From NCBI RefSeq assembly GCF_933775445.1, contig NC_065878.1:12721395-12785394 (forward strand): a stretch of DNA of 64,000 nucleotides. Reading direction: 5' to 3'. The stretch is from Argentina anserina (lineage: Eukaryota > Streptophyta > Magnoliopsida > Rosales > Rosaceae). Within the stretch, counting starts at the first letter, position 1. The number at the start of each line of letters is the position of its first letter. The notes beneath the pieces are model-generated. The model saw only the letters and a list, made by a program, of their open reading frames with translations, did not search any database and was not told the origin of the DNA. This document shows, piece by piece, positions 45,893 through 57,317 of the stretch. Position numbers and translations under genes: made by a program.

Positions 45893-47146
45893 TTAGACAC
45901 TGCTTCCACCACTATTTGCACAAGAGCTTTCACCAAGAAGAGGTAAACCATTGTTTCCATACCCAGCAGCATCACTAATCTCACCTTCTCTCTCATTAAC
46001 CAAAACAAGTGCTAAGTGAAGGTTGTTTGCCTTATCTCGAAATGACCAAACTTGGATCAACTCACCTTCTTTAAGTTCATTCTCGACAACAATCGTCTTA
46101 TACCATTGAGTTTTCAGCACATACCATTCACTTGTGGCCATGCTCCACTGTCGCAAGCATATCTCTCTTTTTTGTAGCCTAGTGTCTATTAATGGGATGC
46201 CTGTCAATGTTTCCTTGTTCTCAAGCCTTTTAGCTTCATCAACTTCCAAGAATTTAGACCGGATCTGTCTGAAAGGCATATTCAACCGGTTTTCGCCTGA
46301 TAGCAAGTCAGACTTAGTCAATCTCTTTTCAATCACCAAATTCACCTTAGTCCCTCCTAAAGTTTCAATCTTTTTCTTGAAATCTTCAGGCAAATCATGA
46401 CTAGTGGTAGCACTATTTGGTATGAATTCTTGATTCTGCCTTTTCTTCGATCCCCTATGCTTCTTCTTCCTCAACTCACATTCCGGTTTTCGATCAGCAT
46501 CATTATTAACACCACTAGACTTGGACATTTTCTTCTCAGTCTTCAACTTCACCTCAAACTCTTTTAAAGTTTCAGTCTCTTTCTTGAACTCTTTTCTCTC
46601 TTCAAGCAGGTCGCCAGTAGTATTGGGTTTTAATTTCTTGCCATCCCCTTCATGCTCATCTTGGAATTTTCTTTTCAAACCATTCTTTTTGAAGCTCATA
46701 TCTTTTCGTTCTCTATTACTGTTTTCTTTCTGCGGCTGCCATCCCCTTGGCTTTTTTGGAATAAATGGACCTGGTTCTTTCTCTACAACACAATTTGATT
46801 GTTTCTTGGACTTTAAGGTACCCATTTGGACTTGAACGTACCCACTATTAGCTCCTCGGGTTTTTTCAGGCTCCATTTTTATAGGCTTCTGTTTCTTCGA
46901 TGTTACTACAAGAGGTTTATTGGAAGCATTCTTCTCTGCGATCCCAGGTTCTTCCTTAGTTGAAACTGATTGGTATACAACGGTTTCTTCTTTCTTGGAG
47001 TCGAAAGTACCCATCATCCTCTGCTTTTCTAATTTCATGTCTTGCTTCACTAGAATGGCATTGGCAACTATTGTTAATACCTCCATACCTGATAAGTTGG
47101 GACCAAAATCCTTTCCCTCGAAATCTTGCTTGCTCAAAAGCTCCAT
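45893..47146 (-). CDS. B3 domain-containing protein (DUF313 type), single exon
   Basis: The 417-residue protein has a charged, low-complexity N-terminal two thirds, rich in Lys and Glu (KKKHRGSKKRQ and similar likely nuclear-localisation stretches). A C-terminal B3-like DNA-binding domain of the DUF313 group follows, about residues 260-385. It reads from DLPEDFKKKIETLGG and VNLVIEKRLTKSDL, through NRLNMPFRQIRSKFL and REICLRQWSMATSEWYVLKT, to LKEGELIQVWSFR. Such proteins are thought to be plant-specific nuclear regulators; few have known targets. The Met at 47144-47146 is used because it opens the only long frame and a TATA-like box lies about 105 bp upstream. No disabling change is seen. Confidence 0.9.
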   Translation of the reverse strand: MELLSKQDFEGKDFGPNLSGMEVLTIVANAILVKQDMKLEKQRMMGTFDSKKEETVVYQSVSTKEEPGIAEKNASNKPLVVTSKKQKPIKMEPEKTRGANSGYVQVQMGTLKSKKQSNCVVEKEPGPFIPKKPRGWQPQKENSNRERKDMSFKKNGLKRKFQDEHEGDGKKLKPNTTGDLLEERKEFKKETETLKEFEVKLKTEKKMSKSSGVNNDADRKPECELRKKKHRGSKKRQNQEFIPNSATTSHDLPEDFKKKIETLGGTKVNLVIEKRLTKSDLLSGENRLNMPFRQIRSKFLEVDEAKRLENKETLTGIPLIDTRLQKREICLRQWSMATSEWYVLKTQWYKTIVVENELKEGELIQVWSFRDKANNLHLALVLVNEREGEISDAAGYGNNGLPLLGESSCANSGGSSV

Positions 47147-47250
47147 CTGGTCTTCTTCTTGATGCTCTCAATTCCAGAAATTGAACAATCAAACTCTAAT
47201 GTAAGTTTTTTTAAAAATTATATAATTCCGAGCGATAGAGATGGAACCCG

Positions 47251-47260
47251 TATATTTATA
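47251..47260 (-). promoter_or_regulatory. TATA-like box of the B3 gene
   Basis: The - strand reads TATAAATATA, about 105 bp before the start codon. Confidence 0.6.
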
Positions 47261-47279
47261 TCTATAGGATAGAAGCATT

Positions 47280-47353
47280 CCATTTCCGATTTGGAAACTG
47301 TGTTTAACTAGGTTTTGTTGCTGGTATACCATTTCCGATTTGGAAACTGTGTT
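47280..47353. repeat. 25-bp direct repeat upstream of the B3 gene
   Basis: CCATTTCCGATTTGGAAACT plus GTGTT occurs at 47280-47304 and 47329-47353, 49 bp apart, just upstream of the TATA-like box. Confidence 0.85.
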
Positions 47354-47544
47354 CTAAACCATGTTTAGAATTAATTGGGAGCTATGTGTACTCCCATGTA
47401 TTGTTAACCCTAAATACGATATAACTTAAGTGGAGGCAGTCCTACAACTATCATCTCGTACGTGTTTTATAATATGTTCTTTTAAAATATGAACTTTGAC
47501 AATCATATGTGCTAAATCGGCTAGTAACTAAATCAACCAAAATA

Positions 47545-47862
47545 GGGTTGATAGTGATAGGGTCAATCCCTCCTTAACGTAGGTGAGAAAACTATGTGAT
47601 TTCACATGAGTAAATCAAACACACATATTATTTTAATGACTTATTAATTGATGGAGTTGATTTTGTTGAAACTTCGAGCAGCCTTTGTTGAAGGTAAGAA
47701 ACAAATCTACAACCTTATGATGGTATATAGTTAATTTGTTTGACAAAAAAAGAATAATGCATTGATGAGTATGCCAACATTGAGCATGAATCAATGAAGA
47801 AGATTGACTTTGCTTGCATGTATGTTACATGCAAATGCATAAATTGCACAAAGATGTTTGAT
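47545..47862 (+). repeat. Inverted copy of copia H LTR sequence
   Basis: This segment is the reverse complement of about 48365-48672: GATAGGGTCAATC, ACTATGTGAT, CATGAGTAAATCAA and GACTTTGCTT are shared. It lies in opposite orientation to the LTR of H. Confidence 0.82.
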
Positions 47863-47929
47863 AATTTTGATAATTTTGCCATCTTCTCCCAAAAAAAGTT
47901 TGATAATTTTGCCATCTTCAACATGCATA

Positions 47930-48112
47930 TGACTTTCTCCATAATGGTACGGTTTATCTGCTCTGCTACGTCAGTATGTTGAGGGGTGCCAGAAACTGTC
48001 TTCTCATGTCTGATGTCATGCTTTGCACAATAATCTCTAAATTTTGTGCGCTATGTACTCTCCGCCATTATCACTACGAAGACAGTTCAATTTTCTTCCA
48101 GTCTCCCTTTCC
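47930..48112 (-). pseudogene. Copia integrase relic
   Basis: The - strand reads KLNCLRSDNGGEYIAHK, then after a frame change KHDIRHEKTVSGTPQHTDVA and EQINRTIMEK, the catalytic-core end of a copia integrase. It is in the same orientation as H but on the far side of its LTR. Confidence 0.8.
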
Positions 48113-48116
48113 ACCA

Positions 48117-48667
48117 ACAATAAAAATCCTCCACTATACGAAGAAAGATTACACTGAGAGAAACACTACTTCAAGACTCACACTTGAAGGGATACACTCT
48201 CACACACTTTATTTTGCTACACACACTTTATTTTGCTACACACACAAAACTCTATACTTGGAGTTTTCTCTCTATCTCTCACTCTTGATCCCACACAAGA
48301 TGATCTCTCCCTTATTGTTCTTCTATGTTTATTGCACCATTTCTCATGTCTTTATATAGGCAAACATCTTTGTGCAATTCATGCATTTTCATGTAACATG
48401 CATGGAAGCAAAGTCAATTTTCTTCCTTGATTCATGCTCAATGTTGGCATGCTTATCAATGCATTGTTGTTTCTTTGTCAAACAAATCAGCTACCGACCA
48501 CCATAAGGTTGTACATTTGTTTCTTATATTCAACAAAAGCTGCTCCAAGTTTCAACAAAATCAACTCCATCAATTAATGGGTCACCAAAGTGATATGTGT
48601 GCTTGATTTACTCATGTGAACATCACATAGTTGTCTCACCACCATTAAGGAGAGATTGACCCTATCA
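48117..48667 (-). repeat. 3' LTR of copia H
   Basis: On the - strand it follows a PPT (TTAGGAGGGGGAGA) and starts TGATAGGGTC. The left limit is approximate. It contains a tandem CACACTTTATTTTGCTACA at about 48202-48240 and a TATA-like sequence (TATATAAAG) near 48352. Confidence 0.65.
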
Positions 48668-48683
48668 ATCTCCCCCTCCTAAC

Positions 48684-49107
48684 TTAGATAGAGGAATGCG
48701 TCATTCCAGACGCGCTTCTGCAGAACTTGAACTTCTCATTCAGTAGAGACTTCGTCATCATATCTGAACTGTTTTTGTATGTATGAATTTTCTTCAACAC
48801 CATTTCCTTAGCTTCCAGGACATCACGTATCGAGTGATACCTCACATCAATGTGCTTTGTCCTCGAGTGAAAACTCGAATTTTTGCTCAAGTGAATTGCG
48901 CTTTGACTGTCACAATGCAAGAAAAACTCTTGTTGTGTATGACCCAATTCCTGTAGGAATATCTTCAACCACAAAATATCTTTGCACGCTTCTGTAGCTG
49001 CATTATACTCTGCTTCTGTAGTTGACAAAGAACCACATTTTTGTAGCTTTGATTGCCAAGAGACAACTCCCCCTGAAAACGTGAGCAGGTATCCGGATAT
49101 GGACTTT
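48684..49107 (-). pseudogene. Copia H RNase H
   Basis: The frame from 49028 reads STTEAEYNAATEACKDILWL, LHCDSQSAIHLSKN, FHSRTKHIDVRYHSIRDVL and SDMMTKSL, the RNase H end of a Tnt1-like copia pol. Upstream LSGGVVSWQSKLQKCG can be read to the solo-LTR insertion at 49107. RT is not present apart from the piece at 51609-51895. Confidence 0.9.
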
Positions 49108-49984
49108 CTCGTTGTAATATCCCAGAAATTTATAATTATTTACTAATTATTGTTCGGAGATATTTAAACTGGTGGTGATCTGATTATATAGTACGAGAGA
49201 AAAAATGAAAGTGTTCGATCGATTTATACACGAATACGTTACCGTGATGGGTTAAGAGTTGACTTTTTATCCGTTAGGAATCTCAGAAAACTTCATTCAT
49301 CGAAGTCGTAGAGTTCGTCAATACGAATTCGTGGACATGCGTCAAGCCTAAATCGGAGCTCGTATGAAGAAGTTACGAATCAAAAGGTATTTAGACATTT
49401 TAGGAAAATAGTATAAATAGCGGAATAAAAGAGAAAAAGGGAGAAAATCAGAAATTCGGATCGGTACCACCCCGAAAATCCCAGATTTTTCTCTCTCCGA
49501 GCGGCCGACTTTGGGCCGCCGGATCTCCGCCGTCCGGCCACCATAGAGCGGCGCACCAGTCCCGTTTGAAAGGTTGTTGCGTCCCCTGTCGATTGGTGGC
49601 AGCGCCACCTGCCATCTCAACGCGATTTGAGAGCGGTGAAGCCCGGAAGTTCCCCCGAAAGTGTACATTTTGCCAAACTTCAACTCATCGGATCTCTCTC
49701 CTCCGGCAACCAATCGGTGAGATTATTGTCACATTTTGAAGGTCTGCTTCCATACTACAAACCCTCCAAAAGATTTAATCCAAATGATTGTGTTCTAGGA
49801 GAATCAAAGAAAAGAAATCGTAGGTTTTAAATCGGGGATTTTCGGTTTTTGGTTAAATTGAAGTGTTTAGGCCCAGAATTAGACTTTGTGGTGAACTAGA
49901 AATTTGTTAGGAATGTCATTTAGATTGTGGTGGTAAAATTTGGTGGTCATTGGTGGTGGTCGGGAAATAGTGGCGCGGCATCAA

Positions 49985-50140
49985 CAGTGGTATGTGAAAA
50001 GTTTTATGAACAGTAACTATGAACAATGTTCATAAACAATGTATGAACAATGTTCTGTAAACAGTGAAAAATGAATAGTATTATGTGAACAATGTTCTGT
50101 AAACAGTGAAACATGAACAGTTTTTTATGAACAACATTAA
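49985..50140. repeat. Repeats of GTGAACAATGTTCTGTAAACAG in the solo LTR
   Basis: At least five diverged copies of ATGAACAATGTTCTGTAAAC occur within 150 bp. Confidence 0.8.
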
Positions 50141-50899
50141 GCTGTAATGGAATCGTCACCTGATATTTTATGTATCGTTTTCTAAGCATTTTATCATGCT
50201 ATTAAGTGACCGACGAAACAAGTGAGGGAATCGTTTTCAGTGTCGTGAAAGTTGCACGAGGGAAATAAGGAGAGTAAACCTCACAATGATCATCATGATC
50301 GAAGTAGTGTTATAATTATTGAATTTAGTTTGAGTTCTTACCATAGTCATTGCATCACTAGATATAAATATTATTTAAAAAAATATGTTTTGCATCACTA
50401 GTTATAACTTGATCGTCTACGGTTCATGGATAAGTGAAATGCTATTTTAATAAATGATTTTAAAAAGGTTTTAGTGATTATGGACTATGGTGAATGTGAG
50501 TAAATCTCACTATGACAAATCTACTTTTGCCGGTAACTTATATTTTTGAATTATTAAAAATAGTGAACTATGAAATTTATATAATATAGTAGCTGTGTAT
50601 GTGTACGAAAATGATAAATACGATACATATATACAGGTTGTTATATTATATAATGTTTCGGTTTTATTTCAAATGTGAGATTATAATGTTGTGACCATAT
50701 TCATATGGTTGTAGTACAATAACATGAGTGGACTATTATTGTACGTGGTTTTAACATTGAGTATTGTTAAAACGTTTTCTGTCTTCGAACGTGTTTTTCT
50801 ATCTTCGTACGTGTTTTTCTCTATTCGGACGTGTTGGCAGTAATCGGAACCGAGCCTTGGCTGAGTATCGTTTACGATTCAGTTAGAGCTTTAGTATGT

Positions 50900-51205
50900 A
50901 TGCCGGTGTACTACATGAGGGGTAACAGATGGGTTGCCTGGGTCTCATGAGTACCAATATTTTTTTAGTGATATTGGGTAACAGATGGGCTGCCCAGTGT
51001 CTGTCGGTGTACTGCATGACGGGTAATAGATGGGTACATTGGTCTCATGAGTACCCATGTTTTACATGATTTTAAGTAACTATATGGGTTGCCCAGTGCA
51101 TGTCGGTGTACTGCATTAAGGGTAACAGATAGGTTGCCTGGGTCTCATGAGTACCCATGTTTTAAATGATTTTGGGTAACAGATGGGTTGCCCAGTGTCA
51201 CATGA
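50900..51205. repeat. GGGTAACAGATGGGTTGCC tandem repeats in the solo LTR
   Basis: About three and a half units of roughly 80-90 bp, each with GGTAACAGATGGGTTGCC, TCTCATGAGTACCCATGTTT and GTCGGTGTACTGCAT. Confidence 0.85.
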
Positions 51206-51608
51206 GTACGTTTATTTTTAAATGTTATTTGACATATTTTCTTTTGTATAAGATGTGTGTTATGCTATTGATTTACTCATACGAGCTGCAAAGCTTACCG
51301 GAGTTTGTGTTTACAATTCTGGTGCAACTATTCGATGGTGTAGGGAATAATTTTACAGGTGTGGATTAGCAGAATTAGAAGGCTTTCTCTTAAGATTGTC
51401 GAAGATTTCTTTCTGCTGTTTGTGGTGAGGATTGAGTGAATTTTACATTTCCATTGGTTGTGTATTATTCAAGTTAACTAAGTCATGTTGTTGACTCAGT
51501 TTCGATACACTGTTATTATAAGATGATTTTAATATATTTGAGATTGTTTTAGAGTTTCATGGTTTCGAAATTCGAATTTTTATCATTCGAAATTTCGGGG
51601 TCGTGACA

Positions 51609-51895
51609 CTCGTGTCAATATCCTCGGCCATATTTGCATTTGTGTAGCCAACTAGTTCAGACTTACCATTTCCAAAGCATAGACTCATCTTTGAAGTTCC
51701 TCGCAAGTATCTCAAAATCCACTTGACAGCATTCTACTGCTCCTTGCCTGGATTAGATAAGAATTTGCTAACACCAACTGCATGTATTATGTTTGGTCTA
51801 GTACAAACCATCGCGTACATCAAGCTCCCTACTGCTGAGACATATGGCACTATTACTATTTCTTCCTCCTCCTTCAGACAAGTTTTTTAAAACAT
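51609..51895 (-). pseudogene. Copia H pol fragment, right of the solo LTR
   Basis: The - strand reads AVGSLMYAMVCTRPN, then AVKWILRYLRGTSKMSLCFG, then SELVGYTNANMAEDIDTS. These are conserved copia motifs between RT and RNase H. It joins 49107 once the solo LTR is removed and is cut at about 51895. Confidence 0.88.
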
Positions 51896-52106
51896 ACCTG
51901 GCTGGCTGGCTGGCTCGACCTGCGACATTCCGACAACATAGGCCCGAACTAGGCAACTGTGTATAGAGACATACTCACCTCCCTCCTTCTCGCTAGTTTA
52001 TGTCAAATTAACCAATATACTCTTCTCTTAGTACTGCCAATGCCACCATGTACATGAAACATTCTAAATTTTGTTGAGTATGCTTTTGTCGCATTGTCAC
52101 GGCGTA

Positions 52107-52891
52107 CGTGTTTTTTTTTATTTTTGTATAATGAAGAAACTTCATTAAGGCAAAGCCCAAACTGAGCCCAGAAAAACTGATACACACTCGAAAAACATAC
52201 AGTAAGGGTAAAGATCTCAACTAGAACAAGTAGACTAGTGATTGAGATCAATCCCTGCAAGGAAAAAAGCGAAAATGAAACTTCAACAAAAAATCATGTC
52301 ATCGGCGGGGTCGGCATACCATCTTTTCTCAACACAGAAAAAAGAGGTAGTGGTGGTCGATTAACCCATCTTTTTAGACCTAGTCTCGTTGGCAAGCGCG
52401 GCGGCTCGGTGAGCAACGCCATTTGCTTCACAAGGAGTCCAGCTCCAAATGCAATCAATGATCTCATTTCTCAAAGACCAGATTCTTCTAAAAATATGGT
52501 AAATTCTCCAACAATTGTTTGACTTATTCCTTATACCATCGATCACAGTCTTTGAATCGGATTCTATAACAAATTTATCTCTTCCTTGAGAGACTACCAA
52601 CTTAACACTCATGAGTACATCTTCAGCTTCAACTTGGTTCAATGAGAGGCAAGAACTAGTGGTAGCTAATCCCTCAATAAAATGACCCGACTCATCACGA
52701 ACCACAACACCCACACCAGCAAGTTTATCTTTACTCCAGGCAGCATCACAATTTATTTTCAGATAATCAGGAGGTGGAGCAGCGCATGATCTTGGATACA
52801 CTCTCTCTTGCTCAATTGGATGAGGTACATGTATGATTTTGGCTTCAATGTACTCAGTAGCAAGTTTGATTGCTTGATTGACGGTGAACAT
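52107..52891 (-). pseudogene. LINE 3' end: RNase H-like (RVT_3) domain
   Basis: The frame 52891-52361 has the RNase H fold markers of plant LINEs: KINCDAAWSKDKLAGVGVVV (first Asp), VEAEDVLMSVKLV (Glu), VIESDSKTVIDGI (Asp) and SWTPCEANGVAHRAAALA. On the left, an A-rich tract on the - strand (about 52107-52122) is the likely poly(A) tail. The RT and endonuclease are absent, so the copy is 5'-truncated, as LINE insertions usually are. A separate host RNase H-like gene is possible but less likely. Confidence 0.75.
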
Positions 52892-52919
52892 AGGAGATAA
52901 AGGGCTACGCGTTTGATTG

Positions 52920-53160
52920 CTTGATTGCTTTCAATGTACGTACGCGTTTAATCTGTTGGTTGTTCTGACCTTTTTTATTTAACCTTTCTTTTTCTTTTTT
53001 TCGGATGCGTTTCTGTGAATCAGTAGCACCAAATATATCAATTAGTGTTTCTACTAAAAAAAATTGTGTACTTTAATATGATTCAAAAAGCAAACCCTAG
53101 CTAATACGGAATAGATTGAGAAACACGATTACAAATTTTGATCGACTTTGGCAGTAAAAA
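52920..53160. other. Intergenic, nothing recognised
   Basis: Short AT-rich interval between the LINE relic and the TRIM. Confidence 0.5.
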
Positions 53161-53754
53161 TGGTTAAACAGCGACAAGCGTGGTCCGTGGACCAACTGTA
53201 CCGATATTGTCCCAACTTAGCCACCTCACAGGTGGTGGGTTTTAATCACAAAAGGCCTCGGTACAATTGGTTATTATCCACCCACTTATAAGCTTTATTT
53301 TCTTTGTCACTTCTTAGATGTGGGATCTCTCCTCTCCAACACGCCCCCTCACGTGCAACCTAATTTTTAGGTCTGCACGTGACAGATTAACATCCCACAT
53401 ACTGGGACGAAATAAACCAAGGTCCAGTAACCAACGACACTTGGTGACCATCCAATCGGAAACTCTCCGATGGCATGATAATGACACCCATCTTGGTCCA
53501 ATGACAAAGTGACACCCAACTCAGGCCCACGACAGATTGGAGGCGCAACTAGAGAGGGACCCGCTCTGATACCATGTTAAATAGCGACAAGTGTGGCCCG
53601 TGGACCAACTGTACCGATATTGTCCCAACTTAGCCACCTCACAGGTGTTGGGTTTTAATCACAAAAGGCCTCGGTACAATTGGTTATTATCCACCCACTT
53701 ATAAACTTTATTTTCTTTGTCACTTCTTAGATGTGGGATCTCTCCTCTCCAACA
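53161..53754 (-). mobile_element. Complete TRIM element
   Basis: LTRs are 53161-53341 (181 bp) and 53575-53754 (180 bp). The internal part (53342-53574) has a PBS (TGGTATCAGAGCGGG on the - strand) abutting the right LTR and a PPT (GAGGGGGCG) abutting the left. The flanks are AAAAA and AAAAT, a near-perfect TSD. There is no coding capacity. It is the same family as 2436-2821, which lacks a 25-bp internal stretch (ATGACACCCATCTTGGTCCA) present here. Confidence 0.92.
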
Positions 53755-53973
53755 AAAATAAATTAAGGGTGCTAAACATAGGAACATACCCCTGGGAATG
53801 TTGGCGTCGGTCCTATCTGCAGAGTCTTGCTACTGCCGGGTCTGAATATGGCAAAACATACAAAAATTTTCCTATCAGCCTTTCGACCAGTACGTCTTTT
53901 ACCAAGAAGAGAATTATCCATGCATCAATGCATGGCTCTTTTTTAGTTAACATCTATGCATGGCTGATAGTAT

Positions 53974-54746
53974 CAAGGTCTGAAAAATCGAAAATATCCT
54001 CGATATTTCGGCGATATTTTCATTTTTCTCACTTAGCGATATATCTTTGACCAACCAACAACTTTTCGTTCGATATATTCGATAATTCTTGATAATTTGC
54101 GATATTTCTCGATATTTTGCGATATTTCATATGCCACGTCACCATTTCCTTTCAAATTTGAGAATTCAACAAAAAAAAAACCACTTCCCTTTATTTGAAC
54201 CTTGGTTGCCTCAGTTTAAACACAGTGAGTTTGCCACTTGACCAACCTCACACCTTATCATATATGGCAATTTTAATTATTATAAAATCTACAAATCTGA
54301 AAACAAATTACTTCTATTTTTTATTTTCCTTTCTATTTGCCAATAAATTCAAATTTTGTAAACCTTTAAATAATTTTTATATAATTACACACAATTAATA
54401 TTTACATCTCTCATGAATCACTTTTCTATTATTCATTCTTTACATCATATTAGATCATGCTTAGCTGTCTAAAATAATCTTTTGAGAATACTTAATGATT
54501 AGTTCTTATTTTTCCATCTTGAGTTATACACTCACTATAGATCAATGGTTATACCGAGTTTTCTTATTTAATATTATAGATAATTGAGCAAACAAACATC
54601 TTTTCAAGTTTCTTTTAAAAATTTCATGTTTATCTTTAAATTTCCGTCAATGTTTTACAAAAATCAATATTTCCTTGATATTTCCATCGAAATATCTATT
54701 TTTCGGACGGTCGATATTTCCATGATCGTCGATATTTTAGTCTTTG
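53974..54746. mobile_element. hAT-like CGATAT element, second copy of the family
   Basis: It has ends similar to 34659-35205 (CAAGGTCTGAAAAATCGA and, inverted, CAAAGACTAAAATATCGA), with dense CGATATTT words in both subterminal parts. Flanks GATAGTAT and GATGGTTA are only a partial 8-bp match. No transposase. Confidence 0.65.
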
Positions 54747-55399
54747 GATGGTTAGTAGCTGATTATTGGTATATCCAATTTCCCATGATAATCCTGCCAT
54801 GCAATTGGGTCGATCGTCTTCGCGAGGAAGATTACGGATCAACAATCAAACCTTGTTCCTTCTCGATTTGTATTTCACACTTTTTTGTACATTGTAACGT
54901 TTTTTTCTGCTTTTGGGTAAATGCGATATCCATTAATTTCCCCTCCAATTCAGTGGAAAATTATTTTTTAACGTTTTTAATTACTTTAGCTCAAACTACA
55001 ACCAGTTTTTTTTCTCGAAAATGCGGAATATAAATATCATCAATCGTGCAGGATAATGTAATATCTAATCATTGGAATCAGTAACCAATATGGAAAGTAG
55101 TAAAAAGAAATCCAAATCTCCTTCAGATTTTAAGATCAATATGAACAATTTAATAGTTAGGATTAATTTTAGTTTACTATCCTGAACTTTAGGTCTTTTA
55201 TCATGTGTACCCTTTTATTTTATTTCAATTATGTGTGCCCTTATACTTTTAAAATTCAATCAGACTTAAAAACAAATCTTTAAACTTCTTTCAAACTTAT
55301 GCTATTAAAATAATAAAATAGATTCTATATGATGCTTTTGCTCCTAAAATGATCATAAACTGAACAATAGGTCATCATTCTCTCATCCATATTTGGATC
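54747..55399. other. Intergenic, nothing recognised
   Basis: AT-rich, without supportable genes. Confidence 0.5.
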
Positions 55400-56450
55400 T
55401 TGACGTAGATCATAGGCTCAAATTTATAATTTTTGTTGTATAAGAATTACTCTCCATAATCCATGAACCTACGGGATACTCAATGTAATGCATATATAAA
55501 GGCTCCCTTATCAATGAAATAAAAATGATGCTTCTCCTACTTATGATACCTATTACATTCTTATATAACACATTATCAGCACGTAGTTCTAGCCCTGTGC
55601 TTGATAGCCAAAAACCCTAAATTTCTGAAAAGAATTCTTTTGGTCATGAATATTCGATAGAAGAAGATGAAAAATCTTAAGAAATTCTTCTGCTGAAAAA
55701 AAAAGAAGTAGAAAAGACAAGGAAAAAAAACTGAATATCGGAACTTGACCTAGGGCACCCAGAATTTTGCTATGGGCACCCTCGTCTTCTTTGATTCGTA
55801 CCGGCCCGTTTTCTAACCCGGGCAACGACCCAACGACGCCTGCAAGCAGCCAAACTATATCGTCCCAGCCCATCAAGATCGAATCAGATCTGGGCACCGA
55901 AAGGAAGCACCGAGTAAGCCGGAGTCCCTCCTAGAAATCTTGACGCCGAGCCTGGAATCTCCGAACACGGTGCCACAGCTCTATCCCGGCGGTCTTGCGA
56001 CCCAGTATGGCATATCTCGACGACCAATACTTTGAGCCTCCCTGACGTCGCCTGCATTCTCCGACGCTACCCAACGCCGAGGATTTTGATCCAATCAATC
56101 TTTTAAGATTCAACCTGTCAGAAGAAGGCCACCGAAAATAAGAGGCGAAAATGATTACTTTACCTCTCTGGTATTTGGTAAGAAGAGCATGGTAGTTTTC
56201 CCCTAGGTAAAAAGTTTTTTACTGTACGGATAAAACTGAGTATTTATGTCATTAATTTGATTTTTATTTACTGATTTTATATATGCTTTATGTTACTAAC
56301 CATATGATTTTCATTTTGATGGAACTAATTACAGGATGATACAAAATTGAACTGCAAGAGTTACTTCACAACGTATATTCGTGGATTCAAGCATAATCGT
56401 GGAAATCAAGCAAGAGAAATACTTATACGCTATTTATTTGGCAAATAAAC
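55400..56450 (+). mobile_element. Copia LTR end with PBS and leader (relic I)
   Basis: An LTR-like stretch has TATA (GCATATATAAAGGC, about 55490-55503) and ends ATATAACA at 55570. It is followed directly by the PBS-like CATTATCAGCACG (55571-55583), the same PBS type as copia E, here on the + strand. The leader resembles that of E (CCCTAAATTTCTGAAAAG). No gag or pol can be read, and no second LTR is present. Confidence 0.6.
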
Positions 56451-57317
56451 AAGTTTGTATTAATTAGCATTGTTACTTTTCATGCAAATTTAAATTTCTC
56501 TGAATTTTTTGTCTCATCGGGAATTTTCAACCTCCCTTTCCTTCTCAACCCGATTCTTTCGCTTCTCAAGTGGTATACAAGGATATGATTCCCCTAGTAC
56601 CAAGTTTCAGGAGCAGCTGGGAGTGTCGATGTTACCATCCATGATGGTGTGTGTAGCTACAAGTGTGAAAATAAATGGGACAAACATTGGTTTGCGACGG
56701 AAATTGTCGCTTATACCACCGGTTTGTGACTGAAATTGTCACTTATACCATTGTGACAGAATTTTTCACGGTTTATTGAATTGAGTTACCATACTTTGGG
56801 ACTTGACCTACAATTCAGTACTTGGAAATTGTATCAGATTTTAATACTAATGAATCTTCATTCTTGTTGACTACAACATGCGCTTGAAATTTGGCATAAT
56901 CATGTTGGATGTATTTATGGACATAGTCCGGATTAATTTCTTTTGGTGCAACATCGTTTCATTAAAAGACATAAATATTATGGTCAAAATATACAAGAGC
57001 GAGATAAGAGAAGTTCTTGAAACAAGACACTCATTATATGGAAGAACATGAGAATATCTTCTCACTACTACATATTTCAAAGAAATTATACATTGCGGTT
57101 ATTAAATGAAAAGAATGAAGTATAAAGCTTCGATTAATAGTCTGAATGACTACATATCCATTGATTCCCAAGTTTTTGTGACTAAAGTTACTTAGTTGAT
57201 GCATTTTTAAATTGGTTCATGGTCAAGATCTCAATCTAATTGTTGGCCATAAAATTCTCATGTAGTTCGAGTAACCAAACATACGAGAATGTCTCAATGC
57301 ATTTATGGTTTCATTAC
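56451..57317. other. Intergenic, nothing recognised
   Basis: The phrase GCGACGGAAATTGTCGCTTATACC is imperfectly repeated at about 56695-56750. No gene is supported. Confidence 0.5.

Larger units (their letters stand above)
49113..51608 (+). mobile_element. Solo LTR of a gypsy-type element (2496 bp) inside copia H
   Basis: A perfect TSD CTCGT flanks it (49108-49112 and 51609-51613), with TGTAATATCCC...GTGACA ends. Removing it rejoins copia H pol. No gag, pol, PBS or PPT is found within, so it is one LTR left after recombination. A TATA box (TATAAATAG, 49412-49420) and a GC-rich leader follow, as in plant gypsy LTRs. Its 3' third also occurs at 35900-36737. The strand call rests on the TATA box. 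Confidence 0.82.

Noticed and set aside
46134..47162. Several + strand frames of 74-104 codons over the B3 gene.
   Set aside because: They are antisense shadows of the 417-codon B3 frame.
49348..49713. 121-codon - strand frame in the solo LTR.
   Set aside because: GC-rich leader of an LTR; no domain and the opposite strand is equally open.
52090..52930. A LINE target-site duplication around the RNase H relic (TACGTACGCG and CGTACGTG words).
   Set aside because: The two words do not match well enough to be called a direct repeat.
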